Source: Megasphaera cerevisiae DSM 20462 (lineage in GTDB: Bacteria > Bacillota > Negativicutes > Veillonellales > Megasphaeraceae). Taken from it: a DNA stretch of 64,000 bases. The translations under genes and the position numbers were made by a program. The notes under the pieces were generated by a model, which worked only from the letters and a program-made list of their open reading frames with translations, was not told the DNA's origin and did not search any database. This document shows positions 16,562-25,497 of the stretch, piece by piece. The DNA lies in NCBI RefSeq assembly GCF_001045675.1, contig NZ_LEKT01000007.1, forward strand, positions 1 through 64,000, in the 5' to 3' direction. Numbering within the stretch: position 1 is the first letter of the stretch; every line of letters starts with the position of its first letter.

Positions 16562-17146
16562 TTACAGAAATAAGGAAATGGCACAGTACCCCAACAGCAT
16601 AGACATGATCGTATTGGTCATCCTGGCGTGCCGGCTGAACAAAAAGGTAAACATGGAACCGAACAGAGCCCAGCCTAATGTAAATACGAAACCAATAAAG
16701 GCCAACAGCATGGCAAAGAAAAAAAGCGACTCCCATTGACCTTGATAATAGGGTAAGATATATGCTTCCATCGAAACGATACCATAAATATAGATTTTGG
16801 GATTGATAAACTGCAGTACCAGACCTGACCCAAAACCATGACCCGAACTATCCGCTTCTGTGAGAGAAGAACATTGAAAAGTTTTCCATGACAGCCACAA
16901 TAAATACGCCGCACCGGCAATCAACATTGGCAGTTCCACTGCCGGAAGCAGTGACGAGAGGGTATTGCAGAAAAACGTGCATACAATCATAACGAGTGAA
17001 AAGCCTGCCCAAATCCCCAAATTAAAGGGAAAAGAATTGCGAAACCCAAAGCGGGCTGCATTAGACAAAGACATCAGATTATTCGGCCCCGGCGTGACGG
17101 CTGTGACAATAGCGTAGGATAAAAAAAGCCACCAATTAAACATCAT
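16562..17146 (-). CDS. LysE family amino-acid exporter
   Basis: 194 residues from ATG 17146, with GGGAGG upstream. LysE/RhtB translocator with about six helices; the family signature AVTPGPNNLMSLSNAARFG is at the N-terminus, and QFINPKIYIYGIVSM is the conserved middle segment. Expected to export an amino acid or related metabolite across the inner membrane. It diverges from an XRE-cupin regulator across a perfect 48-bp palindrome, so control by that regulator is likely. Substrate unknown. Confidence 0.9.
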   Translation of the reverse strand: MMFNWWLFLSYAIVTAVTPGPNNLMSLSNAARFGFRNSFPFNLGIWAGFSLVMIVCTFFCNTLSSLLPAVELPMLIAGAAYLLWLSWKTFQCSSLTEADSSGHGFGSGLVLQFINPKIYIYGIVSMEAYILPYYQGQWESLFFFAMLLAFIGFVFTLGWALFGSMFTFLFSRHARMTNTIMSMLLGYCAISLFL

Positions 17147-17169
17147 ATTGACCTCCCTATCTAGCAATG

Positions 17170-17217
17170 ATAAAATAGACTAATAATACAATATATTGTA
17201 TTATTAGTCTATTTTAT
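17170..17217. promoter_or_regulatory. Perfect 48-bp palindrome between lysE-like and XRE-cupin genes
   Basis: Every base from 17170 to 17193 is matched by the complement across the centre at 17193/17194. The core is AATACAATATATTGTATT, flanked by TAGACTAATA and its complement, ending in TAAAAT/ATTTTA. It fills nearly the whole space between the two divergent genes and must overlap both promoters, so it is the obvious operator for the adjacent regulator. Confidence 0.85.
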
Positions 17218-17234
17218 TGTCAATGGGAGGAGTT

Positions 17235-17792
17235 ATGCAATTACAAAACCGTATTGCCAAGAATGTTAAAACTATCCGGGAAAATAAAAAACTTACCTTA
17301 GACGCAGCCGCTAAGCAGACAGAAGTATCCCGCAGCATGCTTGCGCAAATTGAAAAAGGCGAGGTCAATCCGACAATTTCCGTACTCTGGAAAATTGCCA
17401 ACGGCTACAAGGTATCCTTTACATCTCTTGTAGAAAATCACAATCAAGAGCCGCTCATCATTCGGGCAGAAGACGTTGCTCCCTTAGTAGAAGACGATGG
17501 CAAATACATCAACTATCCAGCATTTCCATTTCAGGAAGACAAGCTTTTCGAGACCTACCGCATTCAAATCGAGCCGCATGGTTTCTTGTCTGCCCGCCCC
17601 CACATGGCCGGCACGGAAGAATACATAACGGTTTTCTCAGGTCGAGTCGAAATCATTACGGCAGAAAAGACGTTTCAACTTGGCGAGGGCGATTCTCTGC
17701 GTTTTTTTGCCGACGCTCCGCACTCGTACCAAAACATTGATTCGGCGACGGCATACCTGAGCATGTTGATTTATTACACTAAAAATCAATAA
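17235..17792 (+). CDS. XRE family transcriptional regulator with C-terminal cupin sensor domain
   Basis: 185 residues from ATG 17235, with GGGAGGAG upstream. Residues 1-65 form a helix-turn-helix (TLDAAAKQTEVSRSMLAQIEKG, recognition helix in VSRSMLAQIE); about residues 105-180 form a cupin (HGFLSARPHMAGTEEYITVFSG, LGEGDSLRFFADAPHSYQN). This is the class that pairs a small-ligand cupin with an XRE head and often controls an adjacent amino-acid exporter, as here. Divergent from the LysE gene over a perfect palindrome, hence probably autoregulated. Confidence 0.9.
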   Translation: MQLQNRIAKNVKTIRENKKLTLDAAAKQTEVSRSMLAQIEKGEVNPTISVLWKIANGYKVSFTSLVENHNQEPLIIRAEDVAPLVEDDGKYINYPAFPFQEDKLFETYRIQIEPHGFLSARPHMAGTEEYITVFSGRVEIITAEKTFQLGEGDSLRFFADAPHSYQNIDSATAYLSMLIYYTKNQ

Positions 17793-17904
17793 GCTCAACC
17801 CACCTGCAGGAACAGCATTTCTTAGGCAATCGAATCCTATCCCATGCGTTAATGCGCAGTACTTGCATTATCTGATCACTGCCCATGCCGGGCGCACCAC
17901 ACAA

Positions 17905-17934
17905 AAAAAGACACATCGTGCGATGTGTCTTTTT
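17905..17934. terminator. Bidirectional terminator between XRE-cupin and HAD genes
   Basis: AAAAAGACACATCG / CGATGTGTCTTTTT with a two-base loop, T runs on both sides; it serves the converging XRE-cupin gene and the his operon. Confidence 0.9.
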
Positions 17935-17961
17935 CTATCGATTTAGGCATTGAAGAATGCG

Positions 17962-19083
17962 TTACTGCAAAATATCCAAGATCTGTTCTACCGAGCCGAC
18001 GATATAGTCGGCTTTTTCTTTTTCAAACATAGCCCGTGCCGCCGGACCATCCAGGCCCGTCAGGGTACCGATCATGACGGCCCCCATCGCCTTGGCACAC
18101 CACACATCCGCCAGGGAATCGCCGACGATGCAATAGGTTCCTTCTTTGTAATCGTCAGGATGACTGACGTAATCGGCATACCGCTCGGGATATTTGCCGA
18201 AAGCACCGGCATAGTAGCCAAATGGATTAGGCTTGCCCAGAGACATATGCAGCATCTTCGATGCTTCCTCCACATCGGTCTCCGTGACGACATAGCGGGG
18301 ATCAAATTCCGCAAGCCAGCCATAGGTTTCAAAAGGAACCTGCAATTCCATACGCGAACGCCCCGTGGCAATGGCAATCTCATACCCACGGCGTTTCAAT
18401 TCCTGAAACATATGGCAAATCCCTGCCGCCGTTCCCAACGGTTCTTCACGGCGCAAAAAGCCCAGTTTTCCCGGAGCATATGGTTTTTTCCCATAGGTCT
18501 GCGTGTATAATGCATCGCCGAAATACCATTCTTGAAAAGCTTCAAAATGCATATTCCACAGAGGCGATCCCAGCGGTGTCCACTGTGCCGTATCCGGCCC
18601 CAGTGATGCCGCTGCAGCCCCAGTGATGCATGCAAAGACTTCATTCTTTCCGGCAGCTTCCGGGACCGTCGCCACTAGTTGTTCCAATACCTGAGCGGCC
18701 TCGGGAACGGCATATCCCTGCAGCACATCTCCCCATGCCTGCACATCGGCCATGGTGTTCAGCGAAGCCTGTACCGGCCCGCCGTTATCCCGGACATACT
18801 GCTCCAGCAGCAGCCACAGGGTGACCACAATATGGGCATGTACCATATCCCAATTGCTGTTGACACCATGCCCTTTAAGCCAGGTCAGGATTTCATCATT
18901 TTTCCAGAAACGGGCCCGCAGCGCATTGATTTCCCCATCTGTCAACTCCGCTTCTACGATTTCCCGCCCTAAATGCATAAAATTCCTACTGTAGTACCAT
19001 TCCCAAACCACAAGGGCTGATACGTCAAAATAGCGTTTTTCACTAAGAAGTACACCGTCTACATCAAAAATAACCTTTTTCAT
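17962..19083 (-). CDS. HAD-family phosphatase at the end of the his operon; candidate histidinol-phosphatase
   Basis: 373 residues from ATG 19083, which has GAGGAG nine bases after the hisIE stop. HAD motifs are complete: nucleophile Asp7 and acid-base Asp9 in IFDVDGVLL, Thr240 in IATGRSR, Lys284 in SLGKPNP, and Asp322/Asp326 in GDSLADVW. A large helical cap of about 190 residues lies between motifs I and II and has no obvious relative I can name. HisB in this operon is dehydratase only, so histidinol-phosphate dephosphorylation must come from elsewhere; co-transcription as last gene makes this protein the best local candidate. Family is seen; the substrate is inference. A PHP-type HisK/HisJ elsewhere in the genome would weaken it. 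Confidence 0.75.
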   Translation of the reverse strand: MKKVIFDVDGVLLSEKRYFDVSALVVWEWYYSRNFMHLGREIVEAELTDGEINALRARFWKNDEILTWLKGHGVNSNWDMVHAHIVVTLWLLLEQYVRDNGGPVQASLNTMADVQAWGDVLQGYAVPEAAQVLEQLVATVPEAAGKNEVFACITGAAAASLGPDTAQWTPLGSPLWNMHFEAFQEWYFGDALYTQTYGKKPYAPGKLGFLRREEPLGTAAGICHMFQELKRRGYEIAIATGRSRMELQVPFETYGWLAEFDPRYVVTETDVEEASKMLHMSLGKPNPFGYYAGAFGKYPERYADYVSHPDDYKEGTYCIVGDSLADVWCAKAMGAVMIGTLTGLDGPAARAMFEKEKADYIVGSVEQILDILQ

Positions 19084-19091
19084 GGCTCTCC

Positions 19092-19805
19092 TCAAAACGT
19101 CTTATCTAAATGGCCCACGGTCTTTTTATTGTCCTTGACGTGAGACCTCTCCTCCAATATTTTCATTACGTCGTTGATATCCACGCCCGTCGCTTCCCAT
19201 ACGACAGACAGGTGATACAGCAAATCAGCAGATTCCTTGCACACTTCAAGCCGCAGATTTTCAGCTTCCGGTGATGCCTCTTCCGTAACGGCAGCGGCAT
19301 TTTTGGCGGCAATGATAACCTCCGACGACTCTTCACCGATTTTCTTGCAGATCTTATCAATCCCCGTTTGCAGCAGATAGGCCGTATAAGACTTCTCTGT
19401 CGGATGGATGCTTTTTTCTTTGATTTCGTTTTTTAATTCCGCTAAAACAGATAAATTTCCCGTATAGTCTCCGTCCCATCCGGCCAGACGGCGGAAAAAG
19501 CATGACTTGTGGCCCGTATGGCAGGCGGCGCCAGTCTGATCTACCTGTATCAAAAGTGTATCAGCATCGCAGTCAACAAATATAGCCCGAACGGTTTGAA
19601 AATGCCCCGACGTTTCTCCCTTATGCCACAGGCACTGCCGGCTGCGGCTGTAAAACCAAGTGTTGCCGCTTTCGATGGTTTTTTGCAGCGATTCAACGCT
19701 CATATAGGCAACCATCAGTATTTCACCGCTGCAGGCTTCCTGAATGACTGCCGGAACGAGGCCGTGCGCATTAAACCGTATCTCTGTAAGTTCCACTGTA
19801 TCCAT
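19092..19805 (-). CDS. hisIE: Bifunctional phosphoribosyl-AMP cyclohydrolase / phosphoribosyl-ATP pyrophosphatase
   Basis: 237 residues catalysing steps 2 and 3 of histidine synthesis. Residues 1-115 are HisI ([29 protein letters not shown], zinc site VDCDADTLL and [12 protein letters not shown]); residues 118-237 are HisE ([24 protein letters not shown] broken as [17 protein letters not shown], and [11 protein letters not shown]). Start ATG shares one base with the hisF stop, so translation is coupled. Confidence 0.96.
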   Translation of the reverse strand: MDTVELTEIRFNAHGLVPAVIQEACSGEILMVAYMSVESLQKTIESGNTWFYSRSRQCLWHKGETSGHFQTVRAIFVDCDADTLLIQVDQTGAACHTGHKSCFFRRLAGWDGDYTGNLSVLAELKNEIKEKSIHPTEKSYTAYLLQTGIDKICKKIGEESSEVIIAAKNAAAVTEEASPEAENLRLEVCKESADLLYHLSVVWEATGVDINDVMKILEERSHVKDNKKTVGHLDKTF

Positions 19806-20569
19806 TATTTTTCTGCCCCTCTCATGGCAATTCCCTGCCCTTTCAAGTATTGTTTCAAATCGGGGATATCGATCTGACCGAAATGGAAAACGGACGCTGC
19901 CAGTGCGGCGTCTACACCGACATCAAAAACATTTTTAAAGTCCTCCATGGTACCGGCACCGCCGGAAGCAATAATCGGCACCGGCAGCTCTGTTGCCATG
20001 CGGCGGTTCAATTCCAGATCGAACCCGGCTTTTTCACCGTCTGAATCCATGGAATTCATGCAAATTTCACCAGCGCCGAGGGCAACACCTTGCTTGGCCC
20101 AGGCGATGGCATCAATACCCGTGTTTTTACGTCCGCCTTCCACATAAACCTGCCAGCTGCCCTTGCCATCCCGCTTGGCATCTATGGAAAGCACAACACA
20201 CTGGCTGCCAAACCGCTGTGCTGCTTCCCGAATAAGCTCAGGGCGCAGGACTGCCGAGGAATTGACCGACACCTTATCAGCACCGGCCCGCAGAACCTGA
20301 TGAAAATCGTCAATGCTGCTGATACCGCCGCCGATGGTAAACGGGATATTGATCGTCTCCGCTACGGCACGGACGACATCAATAAAAATATGACGCTGTT
20401 CATGGGTCGCCGTAATATCATAAAAAACCAGTTCATCAGCCATCTGATCCGAATAATATTTTCCCAATTTGACAGGATCATCCACATCCTGTATATGTTT
20501 AAACTGCTTGCCCTTGACGACGCGTCCGTCGCGTACATCCAGGCAGGGCACAATACGTTTTGCCAGCAT
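19805..20569 (-). CDS. hisF: Imidazole glycerol phosphate synthase, cyclase subunit
   Basis: 254 residues, step 5 cyclase that uses ammonia from HisH to make IGP and AICAR. N-terminal [19 protein letters not shown] has catalytic Asp11; [10 protein letters not shown] and SIDAKRDG carry the phosphate-binding and Asp130 region; [11 protein letters not shown] closes the barrel. Start ATG 20569 follows GGGGGA and lies one base after the hisA stop; longer readings in frame are antisense noise. Confidence 0.96.
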   Translation of the reverse strand: MLAKRIVPCLDVRDGRVVKGKQFKHIQDVDDPVKLGKYYSDQMADELVFYDITATHEQRHIFIDVVRAVAETINIPFTIGGGISSIDDFHQVLRAGADKVSVNSSAVLRPELIREAAQRFGSQCVVLSIDAKRDGKGSWQVYVEGGRKNTGIDAIAWAKQGVALGAGEICMNSMDSDGEKAGFDLELNRRMATELPVPIIASGGAGTMEDFKNVFDVGVDAALAASVFHFGQIDIPDLKQYLKGQGIAMRGAEK

Positions 20570-20570
20570 T

Positions 20571-21287
20571 CTATATTCCCCCCAACGCACGAATTTGTTC
20601 CATCGTAATCCTGCCCTCATACAAGGCCTTGCCTGTAATCGCCCCATACATATGAAGAGCCTCCAGTGCCTTTAAATCATCAATACTGCTCATGCCTCCC
20701 GAAGCAATCAGCCGGATAAAAGGCAGCTGCTGCAGCTGCGAAAGCATATTCATATTCGGGCCAGTCAGCATGCCATCCCGACTGATATCAGTATATACGA
20801 TTGTCCTGACGCCAATAGATAAAAGAAATTGAGCAAAGGGAAGCACTTTTTTATTACTGCCACTGACCCAGCCCCGCGTGGCTACCGTATCGCCCTTCGC
20901 ATCAATAGATACGGCCAGCGATGATCCGTAGGTTTGTGCCATCGCGGTAATAAACGCTTCATCCTCCACCGCCTTGGAACCGATAATCACACGATTAACA
21001 CCCTTTTCCAAATATGTTTTAATAGCTTCCTCACTGCGGATACCGCCGCCTACCTGTACCGGAATATTCACAGCTTCACAAATACGGCCAATGACACCGG
21101 TATTACACCGGCTACCGGAAAAAGCTCCGTCTAAATCAACGACATGCAGAAAAACAGCTCCTTCGCTGCACCATTTCACAGCAGCTTCTACTGGATCATC
21201 AAAATACGTCGTACTGTCATCCTTAATACCCTGACGAAGTCGGACGGCATGCCCATTTTGTATATCTATTGCCGGAAATACGATCAT
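20571..21287 (-). CDS. hisA: ProFAR isomerase
   Basis: 238 residues, step 4 Amadori isomerase with a TIM barrel homologous to His[18 protein letters not shown] carries the catalytic Asp8, [15 protein letters not shown] and [11 protein letters not shown] the phosphate sites, and [15 protein letters not shown] the second catalytic Asp. ATG 21287 has AAGGATG upstream and follows hisH by four bases. Confidence 0.96.
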   Translation of the reverse strand: MIVFPAIDIQNGHAVRLRQGIKDDSTTYFDDPVEAAVKWCSEGAVFLHVVDLDGAFSGSRCNTGVIGRICEAVNIPVQVGGGIRSEEAIKTYLEKGVNRVIIGSKAVEDEAFITAMAQTYGSSLAVSIDAKGDTVATRGWVSGSNKKVLPFAQFLLSIGVRTIVYTDISRDGMLTGPNMNMLSQLQQLPFIRLIASGGMSSIDDLKALEALHMYGAITGKALYEGRITMEQIRALGGI

Positions 21288-21291
21288 GATC

Positions 21292-21909
21292 TCATCCTTT
21301 CTTCTGTACGTAGTCAAGAATATTCTGCAGAAGCTGAGCACCTACACGGCCGCTTTTTTCAGGATGAAACTGCATCCCCAGCACATTATCTTTACCGCAG
21401 ATAGCCGGTACAGGCTGTCCATAATCAGCGACAGCAATGACATCGGGCGTATCTACCGGCGATTTATGATAGGAATGGACAAAATATACGTACGGGTGAG
21501 CCGGAAGATTCTTCTGCAGCCAATGAGACTGCTTAAATTCCAGTTCATTCCAACCCATATGAGGTACCTTCAGCCGCGTATGAAAAGGGACAATTTCACC
21601 AGGCAAAAAGCCCAGCCCTTTATAGGTTCCTCCTTCGTAATCCGTTTCAAACAATGCCTGCATCCCCAAGCAGATGCCCATAAAGAATTTACCGGCATGA
21701 ACCTGTTCCTGCAGTAACGGCACCAGATCAAATTTTTCCAGATTACCTATGGCGTCACGGATAGCACCGACACCGGGAAGTTCTATCATATCCGCACTGC
21801 GGATAACAGCAGGGTCGCGTGTGATCTGTGCCTCCACGCCAAGACGCAGCCATGCGTTATACACATTCGCCAAATTGCCGACTTCATAATCAATAACCGC
21901 TATTTTCAT
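21292..21909 (-). CDS. hisH: Imidazole glycerol phosphate synthase, glutamine amidotransferase subunit
   Basis: 205 residues. Class I amidotransferase supplying ammonia to HisF. Nucleophile Cys in FMGICLGMQALFE, oxyanion motif PGVGAIRDA and catalytic His-Glu in GMQFHPEKSG are present. It starts two bases after the hisB stop. Confidence 0.96.
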   Translation of the reverse strand: MKIAVIDYEVGNLANVYNAWLRLGVEAQITRDPAVIRSADMIELPGVGAIRDAIGNLEKFDLVPLLQEQVHAGKFFMGICLGMQALFETDYEGGTYKGLGFLPGEIVPFHTRLKVPHMGWNELEFKQSHWLQKNLPAHPYVYFVHSYHKSPVDTPDVIAVADYGQPVPAICGKDNVLGMQFHPEKSGRVGAQLLQNILDYVQKKG

Positions 21910-21911
21910 TA

Positions 21912-22496
21912 TTACAACACCCCTTTTGTCGAGAGAACGCTGTTTTCATCGCCTTCAATGCGGATTGCCTCTTTTAAAGCATGACCTAACCCTTTGAAAA
22001 CGGATTCCACAATATGATGGGCATTTTCCCCGTACAAATTTGTCACATGGAGATTCATGCGTCCGTGAACAGATACTGCATACAAAAATTCCCGCAGCAT
22101 TTCTGTTTCAAAAGTACCAATACGTTCGACGCCGAGCCTGACATCATATACCAGATACGGACGGCCGCTCAAATCAATAACAATCCGCGTCAGCGCTTCA
22201 TCCATAGGGCAGTAAAACATACCGTAGCGGTTGATTCCCTTTTTATCTCCCAACGCCTCTGTCAGGGCATCGCCAAATACGATGGCCAAATCCTCCAGCG
22301 TATGATGCGTGTCCACATCCAGATCTCCGTCGACGTGAAGAGAAATATCAATGCCGCTGTGGCAGGCCAGCAGATTCATCATATGATCAAAAAAGCCGAC
22401 GCCCGTCGTTCCGGCAAAAAGCCCTGTTCCGTCCAGATTAAGGGAAACAGCAATCTGCGTTTCTGCTGTCTCCCGTTCTATTTGAGCGCTGCGCAT
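21912..22496 (-). CDS. hisB: Imidazoleglycerol-phosphate dehydratase
   Basis: 194 residues, dehydratase only; there is no N-terminal HAD phosphatase domain as in enteric HisB. Metal-binding His motifs are seen: FFDHMMNLLACHSG, DTHHTLEDLA, and the C-terminal ENAHHIVESVFKGLGHAL. It overlaps the hisC end by 19 bases, so it is translationally coupled. Confidence 0.96.
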   Translation of the reverse strand: MRSAQIERETAETQIAVSLNLDGTGLFAGTTGVGFFDHMMNLLACHSGIDISLHVDGDLDVDTHHTLEDLAIVFGDALTEALGDKKGINRYGMFYCPMDEALTRIVIDLSGRPYLVYDVRLGVERIGTFETEMLREFLYAVSVHGRMNLHVTNLYGENAHHIVESVFKGLGHALKEAIRIEGDENSVLSTKGVL

Positions 22497-23563
22497 GGTA
22501 CTACCTCCCTTTGGAAAACAGAAATAACACGGCGTATGACGTCCATAGTGGTCACCGTAATGCGCAAGCAGTTTTCGAGCTCCGGCGCTTTATAAAACCG
22601 GACACAGATATCAGCCTGACTGAGCGCTCTAACCATGGCCGGCCCGTCTGGAACATGAACCAGGACAAAATTAGTGACACTGGGATATACGGTCACACCG
22701 TCCAGCTTGCGAAGAGCCGCCATAAGATATTCCCGCCCTTGTATTGTCGGCGGTATATTGTGCTGCAAAATTTCATCACGGTATGCCATAGCGGAAAGTC
22801 CCAGAAGCTGTGACATATTATTCATATTGTACACCAGCTTGGTCAGAGACAGGGCCGCAATAACATCCTGCTGCGCGACCGCATAGCCAATACGCATGCC
22901 GGCAAGGCCAAAAGCCTTGGACAGGGTCCTGATAACGATCAGATTATCATATTGATCCAGCTGTGAAATAATGCTTTCCTGACCGGAAAATTCCAAATAA
23001 GCTTCGTCAATAACCACGGGATTGGACGAAGCCTTTAATACCTCCTCCAAAAACGACAGCGGCAGCAATTCTCCCGTCGGGTTATTGGGATTGCACAACA
23101 TCGTTATCTTCGGCCGCAATTCCGTTACCCTGCGCAAAAACGTATTTCTATCCCGTTTAAATCCTTCCAGATCGGGAACCTTGACAACATTGGCTCCCAG
23201 CACCTGGCCGTCTATTTCATATACATCAAAGGTTGGGGTATGGATGAGCAGCGTATCTCCGGCATTCATAAAGGTGTTCAAAATAAGACTGATAATTTCA
23301 TCACCGCCATTGCCTACCAGAATTTCATCTGCCCGGCGCGACACATATTCTCCCAGCGCCGTCCGCAGCTCCTCCGCAAAGGGATTCGGATAGTGATAGA
23401 GCGGTCTCTTTTCCAAGCGAGATAAAAAGTCAACCTTAACATTAGGAAAATCAAAAATATTGTAAGGACTTTCATTGGCATTAATAACAGTATTTTCTTT
23501 TATTTCCGGCACTTTATACGGTTCAAAATCACGAATCGTATCACGAAGCCATGCATTATTCAT
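22478..23563 (-). CDS. hisC: Histidinol-phosphate aminotransferase
   Basis: 361 residues, PLP-dependent fold type I class II aminotransferase for step 7. NESPYNIF and GNGGDEIISL bind substrate and PLP; CNPNNPTGE and VIDEAYLEF are the Asn and Asp sites; the Schiff-base Lys is in IRTLSKAFGLAGMRIGY. The frame opens with TTG-ATG; ATG 23563 sits after AAGGAGGAG. It overlaps hisD by eight bases. Confidence 0.95.
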   Translation of the reverse strand: MNNAWLRDTIRDFEPYKVPEIKENTVINANESPYNIFDFPNVKVDFLSRLEKRPLYHYPNPFAEELRTALGEYVSRRADEILVGNGGDEIISLILNTFMNAGDTLLIHTPTFDVYEIDGQVLGANVVKVPDLEGFKRDRNTFLRRVTELRPKITMLCNPNNPTGELLPLSFLEEVLKASSNPVVIDEAYLEFSGQESIISQLDQYDNLIVIRTLSKAFGLAGMRIGYAVAQQDVIAALSLTKLVYNMNNMSQLLGLSAMAYRDEILQHNIPPTIQGREYLMAALRKLDGVTVYPSVTNFVLVHVPDGPAMVRALSQADICVRFYKAPELENCLRITVTTMDVIRRVISVFQREVVPCAALK

Positions 23564-24845
23564 CAATTCTCCTCCTTACTGCCAATCCATGTGCTTGTAA
23601 TCCTTCTACGTCGGCAAAACGCATAACCTGATCTGCCACAGCCATAAAGGCTTTTTTATCATATTGGAGAAGACTGCTGCGTTTAATAAAATCATATACG
23701 CCAAGAGGCGACGAAAAGGCAGCGGTTCCCATCGTCGGAAGTGTATGATTGGGCCCAGCAAAATAATCTCCGATCGGTTCCGGCGTATATGCACCAATAA
23801 AAATCGCCCCGGCATTGACGATTTGATCGATATAGGTTTCCGCATCCGGAAAATCAATTTCCAGATGTTCCGGAGCAATAAGATTCATAATCTCTACAGC
23901 CTGCATTCTGTCTTTTGTAATAAAAATTTTAGCGTGATTTTCAATGGAAGCCGCAGCAATTTCCTTTCGCGGAAGTTCTTCCAGCTGCCGCTGCACCTCC
24001 AGCTCCACTTCACCGGCAAAAGATGCGCTCGGCGTGACGAGAAACACCGCGGCCCGGCGATCATGTTCCGCCTGTGCCAGCAAATCAGCGGCGACCCACA
24101 CAGGATTGGCAGTGTGATCAGCCAATATTCCAACTTCACTGGGACCGGCAATCATATCAATGCCCACCGTACCGAAAACGAGCCGTTTCGCCATTGCTAC
24201 ATATGCATTACCCGGTCCGACAATTTTAAATACGGGCGGAATACTTTCCGTGCCAAAGGCCGCGGCAGCAATCCCCTGAGCCCCGCCAACCTTATAAATT
24301 TCTGTAGCTCCGGCAATATGCGCTGCCGCCAGTACATAGGGATTGACAGTACCGTCCTTAGCAGGCGGCGTAAACACCGCAATCGAAGGTACTCCGGCCA
24401 CATGCGCGGGAATAATATCCATCAGGACTGTCGACGGGTATGCGGCCGTTCCGCCCGGCACGTAGACGCCCACACGCTGAATCGGTGTGAATTTAGCACC
24501 GAGGCGGACGCCGGGACGAAAGGTTTCCAGCCAGCTCTGCTGCGTCTGACGCTGATGATATGCCCGAATGTTGTCTCCTGCTTCCTGCAGCACCGCAATC
24601 ATTTCAGGACCAATTTTTTTTGTCGCTTCTTCAATTTCACGATCAGAGACCAGAAAGGTTTCCAGTCTGATCCCGTCAAACTTTTCCGTAAGCTCTCGTA
24701 CCGCGTCATCCCCCCGCAGCTGTACGTCCTGCAAAATATGTTCCACGCTTTCACGAATATCGGCATTTTCAGCCTGATCCCGTTTCGTAATACAACGAAT
24801 TTCCCGCAGAGACAATCCGTTATTGGGTACATCTATCCATTCCAC
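23556..24845 (-). CDS. hisD: Histidinol dehydrogenase
   Basis: 429 residues, zinc- and NAD-dependent oxidation of histidinol to histidine. VYVPGGTAAYPSTVLM, YKVGGAQGIAAAAFG, MIAGPSEVGILAD, LLAQAEHD and the zinc/catalytic tail APEHLEI with GPNHTLPTMGTA are diagnostic. Start is GTG at 24845 after AGGGGG. Confidence 0.96.
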   Translation of the reverse strand: MEWIDVPNNGLSLREIRCITKRDQAENADIRESVEHILQDVQLRGDDAVRELTEKFDGIRLETFLVSDREIEEATKKIGPEMIAVLQEAGDNIRAYHQRQTQQSWLETFRPGVRLGAKFTPIQRVGVYVPGGTAAYPSTVLMDIIPAHVAGVPSIAVFTPPAKDGTVNPYVLAAAHIAGATEIYKVGGAQGIAAAAFGTESIPPVFKIVGPGNAYVAMAKRLVFGTVGIDMIAGPSEVGILADHTANPVWVAADLLAQAEHDRRAAVFLVTPSASFAGEVELEVQRQLEELPRKEIAAASIENHAKIFITKDRMQAVEIMNLIAPEHLEIDFPDAETYIDQIVNAGAIFIGAYTPEPIGDYFAGPNHTLPTMGTAAFSSPLGVYDFIKRSSLLQYDKKAFMAVADQVMRFADVEGLQAHGLAVRRRIDE

Positions 24846-24860
24846 GTTATACGCCCCCTA

Positions 24861-25496
24861 TTATACTTCCAATTCTTTCTGCTGAATAACCTTCATCAGC
24901 TGCTGTATTTCACTATATTTGATTTTAAACGATACGGGATTGCAGATCATACGGGCACTGAAATCCATAAAATATTGCAGGACCTCAAGTCCATTAGCCT
25001 TCAAGGTATTTCCTGTTTCGACAATATCGACGATCACATCGGACAACCCCACCAGAGGCGCCAATTCAACAGAGCCATTCAACTTGATAATATCCACACT
25101 GTGATGATTTTGTTCAAAATACTGCCGGGCAATACGCGGATATTTCGTACCGATAGTAATGCGCCGTGTCATATCCACCTTTTTCCCGGCAATACCGGCA
25201 ACCGCCATCCGGCAGCGGCCAATCCCCAGATCAAGAACTTCATATACTGCTGCGCCGGAAGCCTCTTCAACCAGAACATCTTCGCCAACAATGCCAACAT
25301 CTGCCGCACCCCGTTCGACATAAACAGCCACATCAGGCGACTTGACCAGTGTGACCTTCAGCATGCTTTTGCTGTCTTCAAAAATAAGTTTGCGGCTGTC
25401 TTCTGAATAGGTTGGGAACTCATAGCCGCTTTCCTGTAAATATTTCATGACAGCTTTATGGATACGTCCCTTGGCCAGGGCAATATGAATAGCCAT
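24861..25496 (-). CDS. hisG: ATP phosphoribosyltransferase, short catalytic form
   Basis: 211 residues, the short HisG that lacks the C-terminal regulatory domain and needs HisZ for activity and histidine feedback. HIALAKGRIHKAV, DVAVYVERGAADVGIVGEDVL and DIVETGNTLKANGL (PRPP loop) are visible. It starts one base after the hisZ stop, as expected for a hetero-octameric pair. Confidence 0.96.
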   Translation of the reverse strand: MAIHIALAKGRIHKAVMKYLQESGYEFPTYSEDSRKLIFEDSKSMLKVTLVKSPDVAVYVERGAADVGIVGEDVLVEEASGAAVYEVLDLGIGRCRMAVAGIAGKKVDMTRRITIGTKYPRIARQYFEQNHHSVDIIKLNGSVELAPLVGLSDVIVDIVETGNTLKANGLEVLQYFMDFSARMICNPVSFKIKYSEIQQLMKVIQQKELEV

Positions 25497-25497
25497 C

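Noticed and set aside
23664-25406. Plus-strand open frame of 580 codons
   Set aside because: Fully antisense to hisD and hisG; composition is typical of a shadow frame and it has no ribosome site or recognisable domain.
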